Shown in pieces: positions 10,907-22,288 of a stretch of 64,000 bases of DNA. The notes under the pieces are model-generated. The model had not been told where the DNA came from and made no database searches. It saw only the letters and a list, made by a program, of their open reading frames with translations. Where the stretch lies: assembly GCA_022575985.1 (NCBI GenBank), contig JAKSXM010000231.1, positions 28,682,501 to 28,746,500 on the forward strand, written 5' to 3'. Positions within the stretch are counted from its first letter, which is position 1. Each line of letters opens with the position of its first letter. The stretch comes from Anagrus nilaparvatae (lineage: Eukaryota; Arthropoda; Insecta; Hymenoptera; Mymaridae). The position numbers were made by a program, and so were the translations under genes.

Positions 10907-12967
10907 ACTATGTACATTTTCATCGCTAAAAGAGTAATTCTGATTGACTCAGATTGACTAATACGAATTTCATTGTTAATAGGTTAAAATTAATTGTTTT
11001 ATTGTTTATATAATGCTTTTATTATTTTTGAGGTTAGTTAGTATGTTGAGAAGTTGATATTAATAAAATATTTAAAGTAATAATAAATTTTGGTATTTAA
11101 GAAAATAAGTAAGGTTGAAAGTTTTAAATCTTTCTGCGCGCGACTCGCGCATAATACTAGTATATTAAATGAATGTAAATATGTGGTAAATATGTATAAA
11201 AGTATAAACTAAAAAAAAAAGTTACTAATGCGGGTTCAATTAAAATTTTATTGCAGAATTAAATTACTTTAGCGAACCATTTAATTTTAGGTATAAAAAA
11301 ATAAATAAATTAATACTTTGGTTAACGAACTGGTAAACTTTCGGTGATTGAGTGTTTTACTGCTCATCACGTTAATTTTTTTATTTTATTTTATTTAATC
11401 TTTTTTTTTTTGGTTAATGCATATTTAACCAGCTTCAATTCATTAATTTACAAACATAAATAGATACAGACTCGCGGATATTTTTATATATTTTATTTAT
11501 TCAATTTCCCATGGACGAAGTTAAATGAAAAGCAGATAAAAAGAATATAAATGATTGAGGGAAACATGTTTATTAACGTAAAATAATATATCAATGAAAA
11601 ATTTATTCACATTTGTGTCTACGAATTGTATACATTTGTCTGTTAAATTTTTTTTAAAGTTATAATTTATCGTTTACGCATATGTAGACAAAAGATAAAA
11701 CAAAAATAACTTTTTTTATTCTATTTCATTTTTTTCTTTTTTTTATTTTGCATAAATGTTATCAAAAATACATTATGTATACAAGTTTTGGATAAAAAAA
11801 ATTATATTTGATAGTATTATGTACATACTTTGACGTTGATTTTTAGCCAAGTTCATTAATCAAATATCAGGGATAAATTTTTATAATTTTTACAATTTTT
11901 ATGAAAAATGAAATACGTTTTTAAATGTAATACAAACTAGATTAGATTAAATAAAACCGTAAAAAATACTGAATTCGATTTTACTAGCATGATGCTACAA
12001 TAATTGTACTTTAGACAATTTTTTATTTAGATAGATTAATTACATACTTAAAATACCTTTTTTAAAACTCTATTTACAAAATAGAAATTTTATTGAGTAA
12101 ATTCTGAAGATAATGTGAATTATTTTAAAAATTATCTTACGCACAGTTTAAGCTAATAAAAGAATAAATATAATTTCAAGATTATTTTTTGAATTGAAAG
12201 GCTACTTTCGGATAAGTATAGTGATTTGGCCCTCGGAACCAAACCTAGTCTAAGTAAAGCATCCAAAAAGTTATCAAAAAACTCACTGATTCCCGTTGGA
12301 ATTTGATTTCTAGGCCACGTCAGGCTCCCAAAAACCTAAAAAACCCATTTTTGGGAATTTTTTCAGATTTTATTTAATTTCTCTAAGATCTAAAAAGATC
12401 ACCGTAGATCTCAGGAAAGAAATATTTTGAAAATTTGCCGGATATATAGTGTAAATAATCGGAACAATAATATAGAGAAATACATTAAATAATGATTTTA
12501 TGGTTTTTAAATTTTCACATTTAAATTGATGAAAGTAGAATATCTATTGATATTGAAAATTTTATTTTTGAAAAAGTTGAAATGCATCGTGATGTTGCTC
12601 ATATAATAAAATCTAAAAGCAAACATGCTCATTCATTCGTTGAAAATCGCAATTCATCGTGTGTGTCGATTTTCTACGTATTTATAGAAAAATTCTTTAA
12701 AAGATAAAGAGTCTATATTATTTTATCGAAATAGTAAGACAATATATATTAAAAATATGAATTTAAATATATATATATTAGATCTTGGGTTACTTTTGAT
12801 CATATCGAATAATCTTAAAATCAAGAAAGATTCGAAAAATCTGGAGAAAAAAAAGTTTTGCTAACATTTTTAATTGCTGAATTAGCCATTCTCGATCAAT
12901 GATCCCATGTATTTTAGGTACATTCTACAATCATCCGGTAAACTCTTGCAATGTAGATCCGCAAGTT
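10907..12967. other. AT-rich non-coding DNA with one CpG-rich dyad
   Basis: A 13-bp dyad, GCGCGA-C-TCGCGC, lies at 11138-11150 in otherwise CpG-poor sequence. A GC-richer patch at about 12,215-12,420 contains CCCAAAAACCTAAAAAACCC, again faintly like the TGATCAGCGACCC family. No gene is seen. Confidence 0.5.
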
Positions 12968-12970
12968 AGT

Positions 12971-13387
12971 ACACGGCGAAAAAATAAGCGATGAAACGTC
13001 CCTAAATACACGGGTGATTCGTCGGTATTAAATAAAAGGAGACGGAACGTCGGTAGAAATAAAACTGACGAAGCGTCTGTATTTCAATAAAGAGTCTTCC
13101 TCCGATCAATTTCCAACAAAACGTCGGGATTTTTTCAGGGCCTCTCACATGCGCGAGAATTACTCAAAATAAAAATTGTATATATTATTCGCCATACCAC
13201 TTACTTCGCAATTAAGAGTGAGACTCCAATAAATCCCGAAGTTTCATCGGGATTTCTCGGAGTAAGCGTCTGATTAACTAATCGAAGGTTGTATGCGAAA
13301 ATTTCTTGGCTACACGTAGCATCTTCGTTCAGACTGCGCGTCTGAGTGTTAAATCCGGGCGTTTCGTCGTATATTTTTTCTCCGTGT
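12971..13387. mobile_element. CpG-rich MITE with ACACGG/CCGTGT ends and AGT duplication
   Basis: The left end ACACGGCGAAAAAATA (from 12971) pairs with TATTTTTTCTCCGTGT (to 13387) with one mismatch. AGT lies on both outer sides (12968-12970 and 13388-13390), a plausible 3-bp target duplication. Inside, variants of GA(C/T)GAAACGTC recur about every 30-45 bp (near 12990, 13018, 13040, 13067, 13113, 13240 and 13363). The element is much richer in CpG than the surrounding DNA. A minus-strand open frame inside is a by-product of this repeat structure. The superfamily is unclear. Confidence 0.8.
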
Positions 13388-13599
13388 AGTGCACATCTTA
13401 ATTTTAATTGTCTTTCATTTTCAATTGGCACCAATACGAACAACCATAAGAGTTTACCGGTTTGAATAATGCTTTGTCAATATTTAAAATTTGCCTAAAC
13501 AATTGTTTTGACTGATCTGAAAAAATAAGAATAAGTTTAATATATGAATCAAAAAAAAAAAAAAGATAGAGGGAGAGGAGGGTTGAAAAAGAAGTAAAT

Positions 13600-13831
13600 T
13601 TTTTTTTTACATTTTTTTCAATACAGACTTTCATAAAAATACAGCAGAGATGCAATTTACAGTTGAGCAGTCGTTTCGTGCGATTTACTTCATCATCGAT
13701 TGGGTGCTCTAGCGCCCGCGGAATAAACGTCAACGTACCGGAAGTGAAAAAAGCGAATTCTCAGAGAATGCCGACAAAAAAAGAAAAGGCATACATATAT
13801 ATAAGTATACTAAAGTATTAAGAGAAAAATA
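13600..13831. other. GC/CpG-rich island, open on both strands
   Basis: About 13,640-13,790 is strikingly GC- and CpG-rich for this window, with CTCTAGCGCCCGCGG and CGTCAACGTACCGGAAG. A plus-strand frame is open to a TAA at about 13829-13831, and a minus-strand frame is open across about 13404-13733. Neither peptide resembles a family I know. A TTTACAG acceptor-like motif precedes the island on the plus strand. It could be an unrecognised exon or promoter-proximal island, or a degraded CpG-rich transposon like its left neighbour. Confidence 0.3.
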
Positions 13832-15164
13832 AGTCTAAATGTACAACATTGTAGGTGTAAAAATGTTTTAAAAAAATGAAATAAAAGATTAAAAAAAAAA
13901 TACATAAAGAAAGAAACTAAATGGGAATAAAAAAAGAAAAGATGGAATATGAAGCAAAAAACCATCCATTTCAAAAATGATTTTAAAGCTTCTTGTCGTC
14001 ATTCAGTACTCGAAACTTTGTACGTGACTACCCTATTGAAAAGGCCCTTTTTTATATTATATATAAACTCAAATACTGTCATAGATATACTCTGTACTAA
14101 ACTTTATCGTATATATTATATATAAAAAATGGAATTTAGATAGATAAAATATTGGATATTTTATTTTGGACATATACTTTTTTTTTTGGCAAACTATTTA
14201 TATAAAAATAAAAAAAATATATATATACGTCTTGTAATTCGATTGAAATCAACAGATCAATGAATCCATATATGATACATAGTTTTAAAAAAAAAGATTT
14301 ATATATATTTTGTAAAGTTTGAATTTAGCGTAAGTTTTGGTACACGTTTGTAAAGAATTATTTTATTTATCAAATTTTCCAATTGAATTAAAAAAAAATA
14401 TATATATATATGTCGAAAGGTTTATCTAAAACAAATAATAATTCAAAATTTAATGTTTTCTATATCTAGAATATAAACTAACAAAACTTCATTATTCTTA
14501 GTATCCGTTTTATAAACCTTTATAACGATAAATATAACAAAGACAAAAGATTCCGGCATTTTCTAGTTTAAAATATATATATGACTAACCATCATTTCAA
14601 ATTCTCTTTTAAACCAAAGCTATATTATTATTATATCTTTGAATATATACAAAATTTTATATTTTAACAACAACGTATTCCTATTAAGGTTTCATGTGTT
14701 TTCTCTGTTTATGTCAGCATGGAAAATTCGTAAAAGACCTTTTTGAACCATATATAGACATAAATTTCTTTTTACGTTTTCCGTTATAATCTTTTTTATC
14801 CAGAAAAAATATTACTCATTTTTAATTATTTATTATCTTAACAAAGATTTTTCATATTTTTGCGATATTTTTATAATAATTATATATGGCAGTTTTCATT
14901 ATTTTATTTTTTATAAACATCTTTTATTATTCAATTATTAGGTTTGAGCAGGGAATGAAAAAATGCTCAAATGTATAACAACGTCCAGTCGGTAATTAAC
15001 AATTATCTGAAACTCACAATACGTAATTATCCAACTAAAGTCTTTCGTTCCTATCTTAAATTAGCCCGGAATCTTTTATCACGTTATTTAAGGTTACCAT
15101 AAAGACTATGATTTTTAGTAGATAAAGAATTTATTTTAGTATTTGTATTTTCAAAAATACAGTA
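13832..15164. other. AT-rich non-coding DNA
   Basis: TATATA runs, poly-A and poly-T tracts dominate. No open frame over 60 codons, RNA gene or recognisable element is present. Confidence 0.6.
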
Positions 15165-15425
15165 ATTTACCCTAAACCAAAAGTCCCTAAATCAAAATTA
15201 TCCTAAGTCCCTAAACCCGGATTATTGTAACCTGAATTTTCTAAGTTTCTAAACCCAGATTATTCTAAGTGTCTAAATTGAAGTTATTGTAAGTCCTATT
15301 TGACCCCCCCCCCCCTTAAATTGGACATATTTGACCCTCCCTCTTAAATTGGATTAATTTGACCCCTCTCTTAAATCGGAAAAATTGGACCCCCCCCCCT
15401 TTAATCGGACATTTACATGTTAATA
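15165..15425 (+). mobile_element. Dispersed family R1, copy c (internal part)
   Basis: Four to five repeats of AGTCCCTAAACCCGGATTAT-like units are followed by three to four units of the type TTAAATTGGACATATTTGACC with long C-runs (about 15303-15314 and 15391-15399). Neither CATGGAACATG end is present, so the copy is truncated at both sides or amplified internally. Confidence 0.75.
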
Positions 15426-15980
15426 TATCTGATATTGTTTATCATTCCACCCCTTTCAGTTAGATGTGTTGTTTGGTAAAAAATGCCCTACTGTTTTTTT
15501 AATTTTAGTTCCGTTTAACTTAAGGCGGGTAATTAACGACAATTTTAAAACTAAATTTCTCAAAATTCTGGCCAACCAGACTAGAGTCAATCCTTACTTT
15601 GAATTGTTTGAGGACTATTAAGATAGATCGATAAACGAATATCCGCTGAGAGACCAGAGTCCAACAGCAGGGTACATAAGAATGTTTAGTTTTATAAGAA
15701 AATCACCCAGCCTCCCTAAATTACTGTGGTTCGTCTAAGTTTTTCAACATTTATACGTTACGCCAATTTTCAATCATAATATATTTCGGAGCTCTGGCCT
15801 AAAACTTGTATAAGTCCTTTAAGGAAATCTATCAATTTTTTTACAGCTAGTATTATTAATGGAATTACTTCGCACGATTAATAGTTATCGCTCTTACATT
15901 TATTCTTGATTTATTCTGATTATGTTAATAAAGGATGCATTTAAGCATATGTAATCCGCGTAACCTAAACAAGCTACAGA
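15426..15980. other. Non-coding DNA, nothing recognised
   Basis: This is slightly less AT-rich than average. I see no frame, repeat family or RNA gene in it. Confidence 0.5.
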
Positions 15981-15983
15981 ATT

Positions 15984-16099
15984 TTTGGTTCCTCAATGAG
16001 GAACCTTTGTGATGGGTCAAATTTTGATTTTTGATTTTTTGGCATTTAAGCACGATTTGGGACTTCAGGAAGCTAAAAAACCGGTTTTTAAAAAAAGTC

Positions 16100-16136
<37 letters not shown>
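15984..16136 (+). repeat. Dispersed repeat S, plus-strand copy with GT tail
   Basis: It opens with the palindrome GGTTCCTCA-AT-GAGGAACC (about 15988-16005), carries the same blocks as the minus-strand copy at 8,060-8,205, and ends in a GT microsatellite at 16104-16132. It directly precedes the satellite array. A second GAGGAACCTT lies at 17951-17960, just past the array, so the whole 15.98-17.97 kb stretch may be one composite element. Confidence 0.7.
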
Positions 16137-16379
16137 AACCGGTGAAATTTTACAACCATTATGGAGTCTCATGTCGGCAGCACCCAGTGTCGCATAACTC
16201 AAGAAAACAAGTATTTTTATATCACCTGAAGAGGCCAACGGATTTGTTGGTGAAATATTGTGAAATAAAAAAATTGTTACACATCAAATTAATTTGTATT
16301 GTTTTATTTATTTTAAATAATTTGAAACAATAAAAAATTAAGTTCAGCTCCAATTCTGGTCAATAAAATATTATTTTTA

Positions 16380-17850
16380 CTTTTATTATGGAATTAAGAC
16401 CTAATTTTTTTTTCAAAAATTTTTTCATCAAAAAATCTCAAACCACTTTTTTTTTTTTTAATTTGGATGTAATACCTAATTTATTTCCACGAAAGTACTT
16501 ATATTTGAAAGTACGTTTTTTACTCGATATCTCGAATCTGATAATTAATTTTTTGACAATTTTTTTCCCAAAATTTTTTTCACGAAAAAATACAAAAAAT
16601 ACCAATTTTTTTTTTCTTTTTGGACGTAGTACCTAATTTATTTCTATGAAAGTACTAATTTTAGAAAGTTTATTTATAGTAATTCTTTGGTTCTGATACC
16701 GAATTTTTTCAAAATTTTTCCTCAAAATTAAAAAAACAAAAAAATTAAAAAAACTACAATATATTTTTTTAGTGTAATACCTGATTTAATTCTATTAAAG
16801 TACTAATACCTGAAAATTTTGTAACCGGTGATATTTCACAACCATTATCGAATTAAGACCTAATTTTTTTTTCAAAAATTTCTTCATCAAAAAATCTCAA
16901 ACTATTTTTTTTTTTTTTTTTAATTTGGATGTAATACCTCATTCATTTCCATGAAAGTACTTATATTTGAAAGTACGATTTTTACTCGATATCTCGAATC
17001 TGATAATTAATTTTTTGACAATTTTTTTCCCAAAATTTTTTTCACGAAAAAATACAAAAAATACCAATTTTTTTTTTCTTTTTGGACGTAGTACCTAATT
17101 TATTTCTATGAAAGTACTAATTTTAGAAAGTTTATTTATAGTAATTCTTTGGTTCTGATACCGAATTTTTTCAAAATTTTTCCTCAAAATTAAAAAAACA
17201 AAAAAATTAAAAAAACTACAATATATTTTTTTAGTGTAATACCTGATTTAATTCTATTAAAGTACTAATACCTGAAAATTTTGTAACCGGTGATATTTCA
17301 CAACCATTATCGAATTAAGACCTAATTTTTTTTTCAAAAATTTTTTCATCAAAAAATCTCAAACTATTTTTTTTTTTTTTTTTAATTTGGATGTAATACC
17401 TCATTCATTTCCATGAAAGTACTTATATTTGAAAGTACGATTTTTACTCGATATCTCGAATCTGATAATTAATATTTTGAAAATTTTTTTTTCATGAACG
17501 CCACAAAAAAATACAAAAAACACCAAAGTTTTTTTCTCTGGATGTAGTACCTAAATTATTTCTATGAGAGTACTAGTTTTAGAAAGTTCGTTTATAGTAA
17601 TTTTTTGGATCTGATACCGAATTTTTTCAAAATTTTTTTCTCAAAATTAAAAAAACAAAAAAATTAAAAAAACTGCAATATTTTTTTTTTTTGGGTGTAA
17701 TACTTCATTTAATTTCATGAAAGCACTAATATCTGAAAATATTGTAATTGGTGATATTATATTTGTACTTATATTTGAAAATATGGTTTTTACTCGATAT
17801 CTCGAATCTGATAATTAATTTTTTGAAAATTTGTTCCAAAACTTTTGATC
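16380..17850 (+). repeat. Higher-order satellite: ~461-bp units of three ~154-bp subunits
   Basis: GTAACCGGTGATATTTCAC occurs at 16821 and 17283, with a diverged GTAATTGGTGATATT at 17744 and a relative at 16136. That gives periods of 462 and 461. Within one unit the motif GGATGTAATACCTAATTTAT, then a GAAAGTACT block, recurs at about 16464, 16621 and 16771, and the next unit resumes at 16927, so a ~154-bp ancestral monomer became a three-subunit repeat. Units two and three are nearly identical over their first 170 bases; the last unit is more diverged and truncated. Short open frames here are incidental. Confidence 0.92.
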
Positions 17851-17984
17851 AATAAAAAAAATCTTTTAAAAGTTAATAGAAATGTATGTATGACTGCATG
17901 CTTGTTATCTGTGATATCTGTGTTATATTGAATTATTAAGCTCATGGTTTGAGGAACCTTAGTGCCAGCTAGTTGGCAGGGTAT

Positions 17985-19865
17985 TTTATTTATTTTTTGC
18001 TAACAGTTTAAACTATTGAATAATTCAAGTTGGTCTAGATAATTTAAAAAATAAAATTTGTCAATAATTGATACAGATCAATTAATAGTTTTTAAACTAA
18101 AATTACATTTGTATAAATTTATTTTATATTCCTAGAGAGAACATAAGAATAAAATTATTATAAACAACATAAAGAACCATAGACAAATAATTATTACCAT
18201 TAGCATTAAAATCCTAGACATATCTACACACATATATTTAATATTTAATTATACTCATAGGATTTAAATGTTAATTTAAACAGCGATAGTATAACAACGT
18301 TGTATAAATATAGAAATACCTTTGGGAAATTTTTTATATTTCTTTAATCAAAAACTTTTCTTTTTTTTTTTTTTTTCATTTTAATTAATACTAAAAAATA
18401 TAGATATTAAAAAATTTTCTTTTAAGAATTTAATCAAGAAAGTATTATTTGTTTATTATTATGAATAAAAATTAAATTTAATTAATGTCTATTTTATTTA
18501 ATTTATTACTTAAAAGAAAATTTAATTTTCTTTACATAAAAAGAATTTTCGTATAATGTAATATAAATATTGTTGAGAAAAAAGTAATTAATTTTATATT
18601 ATGTATAACTACTCTTTTTATCTATCGTACTAGGTTATATACTTTATTCTTAGAAATTAGTCAACTTTACATAAAGAGACACGGATTTTAAAGCTTAATA
18701 AATAAATAATACATAGAATTTTTGATTTATTATTTTTATCTGTTAAAAATATTATACGTATGAGGTTTATATTCTTTAGAAATTTTTAGTTTCTTTTTTC
18801 TTTTCATCATGTTCTCTTAAAGTTTTTCAAGTGAGCTTTTGCAAATGTTCCTGGAATTTCCTTGATACTTCTTCTATTCTTCTTTTTAGCTTTCAACTTC
18901 GAGATTTTTAGATACTTTTATACTCCTGTAATGGACTTCTTGTTCTTTTTTAAACTTTTAATTCATCTTGTATTTTTTTTTCATCCTTGTATTCTTGTAT
19001 CTTTTTTTTTTTTATTTTTTTTTTTTTTACTAGTTGTGATTTTTCAAAAGTTTTTCTTGAGACTTTTATGTTCGTTAAAAATATAGGGATATTTTCAACT
19101 AAATTCGACTGATTAATTTCTTATTTTTTTTTTTGCCAATTTGTTTCTTATGCAAATTTTATATTTTAGCATGGTACTATTCGTTAATAAAAATTCATTT
19201 ATGTTAAAATTTTTACAAAAAAATTTTAAATTATGAGTATTAACTTTAAAATTGGCCAAATGCCTTCAACACTTCAAAGCTTATCAAAAGTTATCTGTCC
19301 ATTTAAACTTCCAGAGAAATTCTAATTTTTTGACAGCTATTTATTTGGTTTACGTAACTTGTCAAGATATTCAAAAATTTGAAAAAATACTAATTTTGTA
19401 GAAATATTTTTGATTGGAGCTCTTTCCAGAGATCCTGCAATTTTTATTTTATTTTCTATTTTTAGTGGCGTAGTGATAAAAAACGTAATTCGCCACCGCA
19501 GTCCAAACTAAATTTTGGATCTTGGAATCGAATTCCACGGAAATTTTTCTATAAGAAAAAAATACTTTTTACTGCAAAATTAGTATGTATTTGGTAGCAA
19601 AAATAAGAATATTTTGAGTCAATTTACCAAAGTAGGCCAAAAACAAAAAAATAAATGCCAAAAATCAAGGATTTGTCTGAGAGTGCAGAAATAGAAATTT
19701 TTAGTGGTACATCTTAAAAAAAAAAACAGTTTGGGTCATTACCTGGGACCCTTCAATCCAACTTGGGTTCAGTTGGAGTGGAATCCCTCATATATTAATT
19801 ACATTTATTATTACAATATTTTCAAATTCTAAAAAAGTAAAATGAACAAATTTCTTTAATTCAAT
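17985..19865. other. AT-rich non-coding DNA
   Basis: Poly-T and T-rich stretches occur at about 18360-18378 and 18950-19035. A GC-richer patch at 19,470-19,790 has no frame; CACGGAAATTTTTCTATA there is faintly like the interior of the 25.57-kb element. No gene is seen. Confidence 0.5.
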
Positions 19866-19869
19866 TTAC

Positions 19870-19943
19870 AATGTAAATGTAAATGTAAATGCAAATTAAT
19901 TACAATGTAAATTAATTATAATCTAATTACAATGTAATTTTAC
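19870..19943. repeat. TGTAAA / TTACAATG simple repeat
   Basis: Three to four perfect TGTAAA hexamers are followed by degenerate ATTAATTACAATGTAA units. This is a small local minisatellite. Confidence 0.8.
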
Positions 19944-20051
19944 AAACAACAAAACTTGTAGTTAATAAAAACAGCAGTCAATTTAAATTAAAAAAACATT
20001 ATTTATCTTAATAAATTATTAATTTTTTGTATTTTTTGATTTTGCATCAAA

Positions 20052-20088
20052 TGCTAATTAATTTTTTCTTTCTTTGTTTCAGGTAAGT
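20052..20088 (+). promoter_or_regulatory. Candidate recursive splice site (ratchet point)
   Basis: A branchpoint-like TGCTAATTAA (20052-20061) is followed by an almost pure pyrimidine tract and TTTGTTTCAG ending at 20082. It abuts GTAAGT at 20083-20088. Acceptor and perfect donor share one junction with no exon between, the structure known from long insect introns that are removed stepwise. The CTAAT adenine lies about 26 nt before the AG, a normal branch distance. A weaker donor-like AAG|GTAAAA follows at about 20223-20230 and could define a recursive-splice exon. If real, a plus-strand gene spans this position. Sequence alone cannot show that it is used. Confidence 0.6.
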
Positions 20089-20970
20089 TCACCAGTACAA
20101 TTGCTGATAATTTTTTTTATTATAAGGAAAAAAACTAAAATAACAAATGAAAAATAATAAAAAAAAAAAGAACAAAAGAATTTTTATTATTATTAAAAAG
20201 GAAGGAAAAAAAAAAGAATAACAAGGTAAAAACTTAATATTTTAATATGACTTATTACAATATGAAATGTCCTGTGGGCATTTAATTTTATAAAACTGGA
20301 TTAAAGTAAAAAAAATGTTTCTTTAACTTTATTAATTTTTTTGTTTAAGTTTTTACTTGAAAAGAAAGCTAAACAAATGATTAAAGAATTAAATGATTAA
20401 TTATTAAATATTTTAATTTAAAAAAAAAATTAGAAAAAATTAACTTGAATATTCAAATGAGTGTTTAAAAGAGAATAAGTAAATTACAAGAAATCATTGA
20501 ACTTTCTCTCTTTTGTAAATGTTCATTTTTCTTGAAAATTTCAAAAGCTAACTTTTCAATAGAGCAAGTAAAAGAAAACCAATAAATTTGCTTGAAAAAG
20601 AAAACGTGATTCAAAGATTTTAAGGTAAATAAGGGCTTTTAAGTATTCATTCCAATAAAAGTGTGAAATTTTTCAGATACGAATTTAAAGTCTTTTTTAT
20701 TAGTATTTTTTACAAATATATCTAACCATTATATTGTTTTACTTGCGTGGTTTGCCCTTATACTTTCAAAGAAAATTTCTAAAAGAGATGTTTTTTTTTT
20801 TTTTTTTTTTGAAGAAAAAATTTGTCTTTGAAATTTATCAAAGAAAATATATAGAATTTCAATCTCAAAAAAATGATTTTTTTATATTTTTTATAACAAA
20901 AGAACATCTTTAAAAAAAAAATAAATTGTTTGAAATTTAATTAATAAGTTTTTGAAATAATTATTAGAAA
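20089..20970. other. AT-rich non-coding DNA
   Basis: Oligo-A and oligo-T runs predominate, including a T-run of about 22 at 20790-20811. No frame, repeat family or RNA gene is visible. Confidence 0.5.
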
Positions 20971-21049
20971 AATGATGTACACAATATAACTAGAGGGTAA
21001 TAAATTTACAATAAATTTACTAAACTGTAGTAAAATTGTGTACATCATT
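20971..21049. repeat. 79-bp element with 15-bp inverted ends
   Basis: AATGATGTACACAAT (20971-20985) and ATTGTGTACATCATT (21035-21049) are exact reverse complements. The 49-bp centre holds TTTACAATAAATTTAC. This is a very short inverted-repeat unit with no coding capacity, possibly a decayed MITE. Confidence 0.7.
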
Positions 21050-21805
21050 GTATACTGTGCAGTAAAATCAACATTTAATACATGAAAACATAAAATTGTG
21101 AATATAAAAAAGAAGCTTTTAAATGATTAAATATTCAATTCAAATAATTATTAGAAAAAGGTTTTTGTCTAGATATTTAATCTATTTAAAAAAAAAAGTA
21201 AAAAAAGAAAATCATGTATCAGCTGTATTTAAGTTCGAATGTGGGTTTTATCTGTTAACACATGGTCAGTTAAAGGAAAAGAAAAAAATTTTTTTTTAGA
21301 ATTCAAGTTTAATTACTTATTATCCATTTATTGGACAAAAAGTTAAACAATTTACGATTTAGGGTATTTTATAATAAAAAAAAGTAAAAAAAGTTTTTTT
21401 TATTTAACTTCATTAATGCTTTCGCAGCTTATTTTGTTCTTACCGCATTCATTTATCAGGATTTTTTCTTTCTTTTTTCTTCATTTTATCTGTTAAAAGA
21501 TGGGACATTTTAGGTGTTTTTATCGTTAAATTTTTTTATAGCACTAAGAGGATAAGATAGATTAAATAAATATATATTTAGAGAGTGAAGATTATATTGT
21601 TAGTTTATCTTTTAAAGAGATGCTATAAAAAATTTAATTAATTATTTATTTATTTTTAGTGCTATCAAGAAAAACCTTTAATAACAATAATATTTACTTC
21701 TGGTACGTAATTCTTAAATTTACCAATAAAAATCGTCTTTGGTTGAAAGTTTATAGAAAATATTCTTTTTTGGGTCTTATTCGACCACCTCACCCTTTCT
21801 GACTA
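21050..21805. other. AT-rich non-coding DNA
   Basis: I see no open frame, family member or RNA gene here. Confidence 0.5.
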
Positions 21806-22282
21806 AAGTCCTTTCTCCACCAGATTAATATTGAAAATTAATTCTAGTATTTTATTAAAATAATTGTATGTAGTCGGGATTTTTAAGATTTATACTTGTT
21901 TTTATAAGATTAAAGTTAGCTATATAGGGCTACCAACTGTAAATAGTAAATATAATTTACAAAAGCACGTGATATTAAAAATTAATAAAAAAGACAAAAA
22001 ATAATTTTTTTCAATTTCTCACTTTACTTTTATACATATTTTCATGAAAGTTTTTCCGATTTTCCTTTTTTTTAACAATAAATTTAATAATTTTTAAGTT
22101 TAAAATACAACAATAAATATTAACGCCGACTACACTAACACGTTTTTATTTATTTTTTATTTTTCTACATTACCAACCTTATTAATTTTTTAATCTGATG
22201 TAGATGGGGTTATACTAATTTTAGTTTTTAATTTTTTGAATCACAATTAATATCGACTTTTAATCTGGTGGAGAAAGGGCTT
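21806..22282. mobile_element. MITE with CCTTTCTCCACCAGATTAA ends
   Basis: AAGTCCTTTCTCCACCAGAT (from 21806) is matched by the reverse complement ATCTGGTGGAGAAAGGGCTT (to 22282) with one mismatch; 19 bases at the core are identical. A weaker internal echo, TAATCTGATGTAGATGGGG, lies near 22191. The 477-bp body has no frame. Target duplication is unclear. It abuts the foldback element at 22,289. Confidence 0.75.
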
Positions 22283-22288
22283 AAATGT

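Noticed and set aside
13201..13443. 80-codon minus-strand frame
   Set aside because: It lies inside the CpG-rich MITE and is explained by its repeated motifs.
16009..16197. Frame ending in alternating V and C residues
   Set aside because: The VCVC run is the GT microsatellite translated, and the rest is dispersed repeat S.
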